In this document: in pieces, positions 57,853 to 64,000 of the stretch
Layout of the letters: every line of letters starts with the position of its first letter
Position numbering within the stretch: position 1 is the stretch's first letter
Assembly (NCBI GenBank): GCA_010015675.1
Contig: ML977017.1
Coordinates: 358,565 to 422,564, forward strand
Reading direction: 5' to 3'
Length of the DNA: 64,000 bases
DNA from: Byssothecium circinans
Lineage: Eukaryota > Ascomycota > Dothideomycetes > Pleosporales > Massarinaceae
Position numbers and translations under genes: made by a program
Notes under the pieces: generated by a model
What the model saw: the letters and a program-made list of their open reading frames with translations, nothing else
The model's database searches: none
What the model was told of the DNA's origin: nothing

Positions 57853-58782
57853 TCAGGCCAAAGCGTCCGTGATTTCGATTTGCACCTCTCCCTTCGACTT
57901 GTCCCATGCTTTCAATGCCACCGACCGAGCATCGCGGACGATCAAGTCGGCGCCAGCTTCCCGTAGTTGATCTAGCGTGTGTGTCGTGTTGAGTGCAACG
58001 ACGATACAGCCCGCCGCTTTCCCCGCCCGGACGCCTGCGGGAGCATCTTCGAAAACGACAAAGGACGGCTCTCTATGGGGAAGACCAAGTTTCACCTTGC
58101 CCATCTCATAGCAGGCAGGATCCGGTTTCCCATTCTCGACATCTTCTGCGGTGACAAGAAATTTGGGGTGCGCGAGTTCCATAATGTCCAACCATCCTGT
58201 TATCAAAGGTCGGGTGCCGCTAGTCACGATGCACCACGGGACAGCGTGCTCTTCGAGCTTATTAAGGAGTTGTCGGGATCCTGGAATCTCGGTTGCATCT
58301 GCTCCGAACTTTTTCGGAATCGAACCCTCAATGTGGCTAATGTCTATGACTTCATCAGCATGACTGATCTTTGCGAGAAAATAGGCAGTGCACGAACACT
58401 CCCAGTTAGCCAGCTTTGGTTCATATGGCTTCAACACATCTATAGATCTGCGACCATGCGAAGTAGCAAGAATGACCTCCGGATCAACGCCGATTTCTCT
58501 CCCTATTCTTGAAACTACTGTTAGCTAATACTATCAAACGGGGCTAACACGTACTGGCGCCAGTGTTTGACAATGGCATCCGTAGAATCTATGATGGTGC
58601 CACTGCGAGACAGGTCAGCACTGCGGATGACAGTCTGGCAATCAGCTTACTCCATGTCAAACAACTAGAAACAGTCAGTGATAACAGCGTAGAGGTTTAT
58701 AAGTGAACCTCACCAATCCATTGCAAGTCAGTGTCTGCGGTGGTGCAGAAAAGGTAGGCTCGATGTGTTCTGGGATAGTCAT
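57853..58782 (-). CDS. GPP1: Glycerol-1-phosphatase (HAD family)
   Basis: Dephosphorylates glycerol phosphate to glycerol, the osmoprotectant branch of glycolysis. Five exons (58782-58714, 58664-58651, 58602-58555, 58507-58400, 58336-57853) give 240 residues (yeast Gpp1 250). The HAD nucleophile motif LLFDMDGTIIDS has D26 and D28. It is assembled from three exons, the middle one only 14 nt long. Downstream are EIPGSRQLLNKLEE, the motif II region CIVTSGTRPL, the lysine segment VENGKPDPACYEMGK and the metal-binding FEDAPAGVRAGKAAG. The last intron (58399-58337, 63 nt) is in frame and open, so it could also be read through. I prefer splicing because it restores the NWD/HIEGSIPKKFG spacing. Confidence 0.88.
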
Positions 58783-59266
58783 CGTGGTTCAATCCTAAGT
58801 GAGCAGAATAACGAATGAATGTCCCACTAGATTTAGTAAATCAACAGTGACCTCGGAGAATGAGAAAACGGTGATGTGTTGAAGTAGAAAATTTGAGATC
58901 TGCAAGACACTTGCTTGATCGAGTATGCGGCCCCGTCCGATAATTTCGGGTGACTCAAGGTATGATTATGTGAAGTGGCTTGTCCCTGCCGTAACAGGAA
59001 GTTTTCTCAGCGTCTTTGTTAATGCTGTGACTTGTGAGTATATGTAACGACTGAGGGTACTTCGATGTAACAGATATCCGACCCAGGGACATCTGGAATT
59101 TTGGAACCTTGGTGGACATGTGTGGGTCACGTGGATCTGGCTCGTGCACGATGTGGGCCTTTTCTGCCTCCGTTCGCCGCCCGGAATCTTGGCACTTAGC
59201 GAACAATTTTCGAAAAGTGTTGCACGAGCTTCCACGTACGGTAACCTCGACCACAACCGCGCAAAC
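58783..59266. promoter_or_regulatory. GPP1/NUG1 divergent intergenic region
   Basis: 484 bp between the start codons of two divergent genes. No TATA box is obvious. Confidence 0.5.
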
Positions 59267-60954
59267 ATGAAGGTCGGAAGTACGTTGGCCAGCTCCTGGC
59301 TATGCGAACACCACTAATAGATCTATAGAACCGACGTCAAAGCGTGTTCCTGTGCGCCTGCGGAATAAGATCGAGAAAGCGTCCGCGGCGAAGCAACGGA
59401 AAGCAAAGAAAGAGGCGAAAAAGAATCCCCAATGGCGCTCAAAAACGAAGAAAGACCCCGGCATCCCGAACCTGTTCCCATATAAGGACAAGATACTTCA
59501 AGAAATTGAGGAAAAGCGCAGGTTGAAGGAGGAGGAAACTGCACGGCGCAAAGAGCTGGCGAGGGAGCAGAGGCGCCACGGAGAGGCCGAGATGGGCACA
59601 GAGGAGGCCGCAGAAGGACTCCTGAAAGAAGACAGCCTTGTAAATGATGATTCCGACAACGAGGACTCGATGCAGGTGGTACGTCGTGACACTCGGAGCT
59701 AGTATATGCGCATATTAATTTTGCCAGGACGACTCAAACCCCATGGCCGCCCTCCTGGCTTCCGCGAAAGCTCGTGCCGCCCTGTTTGAAAAGAACAATG
59801 CCCATGGCGAAGATACCATGGAAGACGATGGAGACGAATTTTCTGGTTTCGAAGACGATGAGGAAGAAGGAACTACCGCTGCCACAATCCGAAAGGACTC
59901 TTCTAGAAAAGCTTTCGACAAGATTTACAAGCAGGTGGTCGAGTCTGCGGACGTTGTGCTGTACGTGCTTGATGCGAGAGACCCAGAGGGTACTAGATCA
60001 AAAGAGGTGGAGCAGATGGTCATGGCAGCTGATAAAGGAAGCAAGAGGATGATCTTCATTCTCAACAAGATCGATCTCATACCACCTCCTGTCCTACGGT
60101 CCTGGCTCGTTCACCTGCGACGTTCGTTCCCGACTCTCCCGCTTCGCGCTTCCAAGCCGGCGCCGAACGCGAAGACTTTCGACCACAAGGAACTCACTAT
60201 CAAAGGAACTTCGGAAACTCTGTTCAAGGCCCTCAAGACATTTGCAGACTCTAGGCAACTCAAGCGATCCATAAAAGTCGGAATCATTGGGTACCCGAAC
60301 GTCGGCAAGTCGTCGGTCATCAACGCCCTGGCATCCAGGATGGGTGGTAGGACTGGAGCGTGCCCTGTAGGGGCCGAAGCTGGAGTCACCACTGCCCTCC
60401 GCGAGGTCAAGCTCGACAACAAGCTCAAGCTTCTTGACTCACCCGGTATCGTGTTCCCCAATAAGAGTGAAGGCAGCCAGAGCAGTAAAGTCGAGGAGCA
60501 GGCTAGGCTCGTCCTCCTCAATGCCATCCCGCCGAAGGACATTGACGACCCTGTTCCAGCCGTTAACCTGCTCCTAAAGAGGCTATCAACGTCACCAGAA
60601 CTTTTCGCCAAGCTGGTCGAGATGTATGAGCTGCCGCCTCTACATGTGGTCAATGGCGACACGACGACAGACTTCCTCGTACAAGTTGCGAGGAAGAGGG
60701 GTCGGCTGGGCAAAGGGGGCGTTCCTAACCTCCACAGTGCAGCACAAGCAGTCATCACAGATTGGCGCGATGGACGGATTCAGGGCTGGACTGACCCTCC
60801 AAAGTATATGTCTGCCAACTCCCTGCCAAAGACAACTGCTCCCGCGTCCAAAAGTCTGATTGGCGATCAGAAGGAGATTGTTCAGGAATGGGCTGCTGAG
60901 TTCAAGCTTGAGGGGCTTTGGGGAGATGATGATGGTGATGCCATGGAGACATGA
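59267..60954 (+). CDS. NUG1: Nuclear/nucleolar GTPase Nug1 (nucleostemin family)
   Basis: GTPase of pre-60S ribosome assembly and export. Exons 59267-59279 (13 nt), 59329-59678 and 59728-60954 give 529 residues. The first exon supplies only MKVG and one base; the join gives MKVGKPTSKRVPVRLRNKIE, the conserved basic start. A coiled-coil follows (LQEIEEKRRLKEEETARRKE), with acidic stretches. The GTPase is circularly permuted: G4 NKIDLIPP begins near residue 234, ahead of G1 GYPNVGKSS at 309 and G3 DSPG at 358. The C-terminal RNA-binding-like part (LPPLHVVNGDTTTDFLVQVA) and an acidic end follow. Confidence 0.94.
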
Positions 60955-61422
60955 GGCTACTTCTAGTGTTTGGTTACGACATGGCGGGTAACAAACAGGT
61001 GGGAATAAAAGGTTTCCTCTTGGCGATCGGCGTTCTATTAAAACCATGTGGACGGGTAAGCACTTTGTAGCTGCAGTCATGATACCAATGTAACGAGTTC
61101 AGATATTTGATATGTATCTTCATGCCGCAGTAACACCTGGCGAAGCCACTTTTAACGATTCAGGAATACTCTGCCTCACTACCTGCAAATGTTAGATCAT
61201 CTCACTTGAACCGAGCGATGGCGGCAAAAATGGTTGCACGTGAGCGATGGCAGCTTAATTTGGTGAAGCGGGTTTTCTCCTACTACCCCACTCGCGGCCA
61301 AGCTCCGCCGCGGCTTTCGTCGGCTTAACCGGCTCTACCAACATCGTCAAGTTTGTGACAAACTACAAATAATTCTGCAGCGACCTTCCCACTGCTCTCA
61401 GTGAACTGCTCACAGTTTCGAA
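60955..61422. other. Intergenic region
   Basis: Downstream of NUG1 and upstream of PUT2. No gene seen; the direct repeat GAGCGATGG occurs at about 61215 and 61242 around a GCACGTGAGC sequence. Confidence 0.4.
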
Positions 61423-63372
61423 ATGGCATCCATAAAGAGTCTACAGTCACTGGGTCCAGCCTCGAGGTCTTTATTGGGACGGTCTCAAACTTCAAGAAGC
61501 TTGGGAAGAGGCGTGTCTACAATCGCAAATTTCAAGATTCCTACGATTAACAATGAGCCAAATGTGAGAAATAGCTCACACGGATCCAAGGAAGCTTCCA
61601 AATGCTGACAGATACTGCAGCAACACTACTACAAGGGCTCGGTCGATCGCCAGAAGCTTCAAGATGCGGTAGCAGCATTGAAGCGGCGAATGCCTATCAA
61701 CGTACCTTTAGCGGTGGGAGGTCAAGAGGTATGTAACACAATCAAAATTGTGATGAAACTAGAGCTCTAGCTAAATGCGATAGATCACCAATTCGTCTAT
61801 CCTCACACAGCACGATCCCTCCTCGCATGCGGATGTTGTCGCAAAGTACTCCAATGCCAGCACCGCAGACGTCAACAAGGCCATAGATGAAGCTTTGGCA
61901 GCCAAACTGACATGGGAAAGCTTGCCATTCGCTGATCGGGCTGCTATTTTCCTCAAGGCTGCTGATCTCATCTCCACCAAGTATCGATATGATATTATGG
62001 CTGCGACAATGGTCGGACAAGGCAAGAATGCCTGGCAGGCGGAGATCGACTCTGCCGCAGAACTCTGCGACTTCTTAAGGTACGACTGTTGTACAGAAAT
62101 GTCAATCGATTTTGGGCTGACAGGAACAGGTTCAACGTCAAATACGCCGAGGAAATGTATGGACATCAGCCTGTTCACAACGCGCCGGGCGTGTGGAAGT
62201 GAGTGTGTCACAAAGTCAACTTCAGCTTATATACTAACACTAACAGCCGGGTTGAGTACCGCCCACTTGAAGGCTTCGTCTACGCCATTTCGCCCTTCAA
62301 CTTCACAGCCATTGGTGGCAATCTTCCTGCGGCACCAGCTCTCATGGGCAATGTGGTAGTATGGAAACCATCACCTGCTGCAATAGCGTCAAACTGGCTC
62401 GTCTACCAGATCCTTCTCGAAGCTGGTCTGCCTCCGAACGTGATCCAATTTGTCCCAGGTGACGCAGTAGAGGTTACGCAAGCAGTGCTATCACACCGAC
62501 AATTCGCAGCGCTTCACTATACGGGTAGCACATCCGTCTTCCGATCACTCTACGGCAAAATCGCCAACGGCATCACCGAGGGCAAATACCAGAGCTACCC
62601 ACGTATTGTCGGCGAGACTGGAGGAAAGAATTTCCATGTCATCCATCCGAGTGCCGACATCTCGAATGCTGCGATCCAGACGGTGCGCGGTGCTTTTGAA
62701 TACCAGGGTCAAAAGTGCAGTGCCTGCTCGCGGCTCTATGCCCCCAAGTCAACCTGGCCTGAGTTCAAGGAGAAACTCGTTGCTGAGGCTGCGCTCAAGA
62801 TTGGCGAGCCATCCGACTTCTCCAACTTCATTGGTCCTGTCATCCATGAGGCTAGCTTCAACAAGCTCTCTGGTGTCATTGATGAAGCTAGGAACGACAG
62901 CGAACTCGAGCTACTGGTCGGTGGGAAATACGACGGCGGCAAGGGCTACTACATCCACCCAACCATCTACCAAACCACGAACCCTAACCACCTGCTCTTA
63001 TCACGAGAACTCTTCGGCCCCATCCTCGTCGCCTACGTTTACGACGATGCTGCTCCCGATGCTTTCGCGAAGATTTGCAAGCAGATCAATGATACTTCCG
63101 AGTACGCCTTGACGGGCGCTGTGTTTGCAAAGGATAGGGAGACGATTCGGTTTGCGGAAAATGCTCTTCGCAATGCGGCCGGCAACTTCTACGTCAACTG
63201 CAAGTGCACAGGTGCCGTCGTTGGACAGCAACCGTTTGGTGGATCGAGGGCAAGTGGTACGAATGATAAGGCTGGCAGTGCGAACTTGCTCTCTAGATTC
63301 GTCAACATGCGCTCGATTAAGGAGGAGTTTCTTCCCGCGGCCAAGGTAGAGTATCCCAGCAACGAGGTGTAA
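61423..63372 (+). CDS. PUT2: Delta-1-pyrroline-5-carboxylate dehydrogenase, mitochondrial
   Basis: Oxidises glutamate semialdehyde/P5C to glutamate with NAD+, the second step of proline catabolism. Five exons (61423-61563, 61621-61728, 61784-62079, 62130-62198, 62247-63372) give 579 residues. The N-terminus, MASIKSLQSLGPASRSLLGR and onward, is Ser/Arg-rich without acids, as in a matrix presequence. The aldehyde dehydrogenase core has ISPFNFTAIGGN, the general-base Glu328 in VGETGGKN and the nucleophile Cys362 in GQKCSACSR. GQQPFGGSRASGTNDKAG is near the end, as in P5C dehydrogenases. The joins EPN/QHYYKGSVD, LR/FNVKYAEEM and VWN/RVEYRPLEG keep both phase and conservation. Confidence 0.95.
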
Positions 63373-63815
63373 AGGATAGATGAGAAGCATGTGACATAGC
63401 CTCAATTTTGGCATTGGAGTTCAGGCGTCGATCATGAAAAGGGTTTAGTGATTGAAAGGGATTCTTCGGCGTTACCTTGCGATAGCTTACGATATCAGCA
63501 TGAATGAAGTCCAAAGTACTCGGTAGCACGAATGCAGTCGACTCACTGCAATGAAACACTCGCCTACAGCATGACCAGTCATGAGAATTCTTCATCGTGC
63601 TGTTGCTAATAATAATGAGCCACCCTCGGTTTGATGAGCAACCAATCTCTCTATAAACTGGGCCCTTTTCTTTTGATCGTTCGAGGAAACTTGGCCGCTC
63701 GCGCGCTCCGATCACACCCAAGACAGCAAGGCGGCTCGTACCGGGCGCCAAGACATGAACGAAAGTTTCCAGAACCTCGAACCCTGGCGTGCGTTGTCTC
63801 GTCCAGAGATGGGGG
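63373..63815. other. Intergenic region downstream of PUT2
   Basis: No gene seen. An abrupt change to AT-rich repeats occurs at about 63816. Confidence 0.4.
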
Positions 63816-63819
63816 TTTT

Positions 63820-63975
63820 ACTAAATAGTAATTACTTAGTAATTACTAATTTAGTAATTACTAGGCGCTAAAGTTAGTAATTACTAAAAGTTAGTAATTA
63901 CTAATTTAGTAATTACTAAATACTAAGTTTACTAGATTTAGTAAAATTAGTAATTACTAATTACTAATTTAGTAA
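63820..63975. repeat. AT-rich array of a palindromic AGTAATTACT motif
   Basis: Seven copies of the perfect palindrome AGTAATTACT, most within TTAGTAATTACTAA, lie in about 150 bp with irregular spacing. Partial copies (TACTAATTTAGTAA, TTAGTAAAA) fill the gaps. The array continues close to the right edge of the window, so its full size is unknown. Confidence 0.9.
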
Positions 63976-64000
63976 GAACTATAACTTAAAAAAGTAAATA

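Overview
The window is nuclear DNA from a filamentous ascomycete (Pezizomycotina). Four things point there: many short GT-AG introns of 45-65 nt with CTAAC/CTGAC branch sites, monocistronic genes on both strands, Pezizomycotina-type gene families (Zn2Cys6 regulator, SCAP, Lyc1, GH51), and C-to-T-like decay in a dead gene that resembles RIP. A class such as Dothideomycetes is plausible but is only a guess. I see no tRNA, rRNA or CRISPR. I support 22 protein-coding genes, one pseudogene and several tandem-repeat loci. Most exon structures were rebuilt by eye from splice sites, reading phase and protein-family continuity.

0-16 kb: TRM11 (+); a decayed GH51 alpha-L-arabinofuranosidase (+); an MSS51-like MYND protein (-); SCAP, the sterol sensor that escorts SREBP (-); ACL4 (-) head-to-head with GIR2 (+); an LYR-motif protein (-); MMS2 (-).

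16-32 kb: MON2 (+); an unrecognised 519-residue protein (-); ethanolamine kinase EKI1 (+); a small helix-turn-helix-like protein (+); a CTF1/FarA-like Zn2Cys6 regulator (-); then 2.4 kb without a convincing gene.

32-45 kb: an F-box protein (+); an RNF216-like RBR ubiquitin ligase with SUMO-interaction-like motifs (-); lysine acetyltransferase LYC1 (+); threonine synthase THR4 (+); a repeat-rich orphan locus at 42.4-44.2 kb that has a promoter and first intron but no clear protein; REV7 (-).

45-64 kb: importin KAP114 (+); a 4.7 kb gene-poor stretch with microsatellites; a homeobox regulator (-); glycerol-phosphatase GPP1 (-); GTPase NUG1 (+); mitochondrial PUT2 (+); and, at the right edge, an AT-rich array of a palindromic motif.

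The genes are mostly housekeeping and do not form an obvious cluster. Loose themes are ribosome and tRNA biogenesis (TRM11, ACL4, GIR2, NUG1), lesion bypass (MMS2, REV7), amino-acid metabolism (LYC1, THR4, PUT2), lipid and sterol control (SCAP, EKI1, CTF1-like) and Golgi/endosome traffic (MON2). The most distinctive observations are the GH51 pseudogene, the repeat-rich orphan locus, the palindrome array, and an in-frame, stop-free intron inside the homeodomain.
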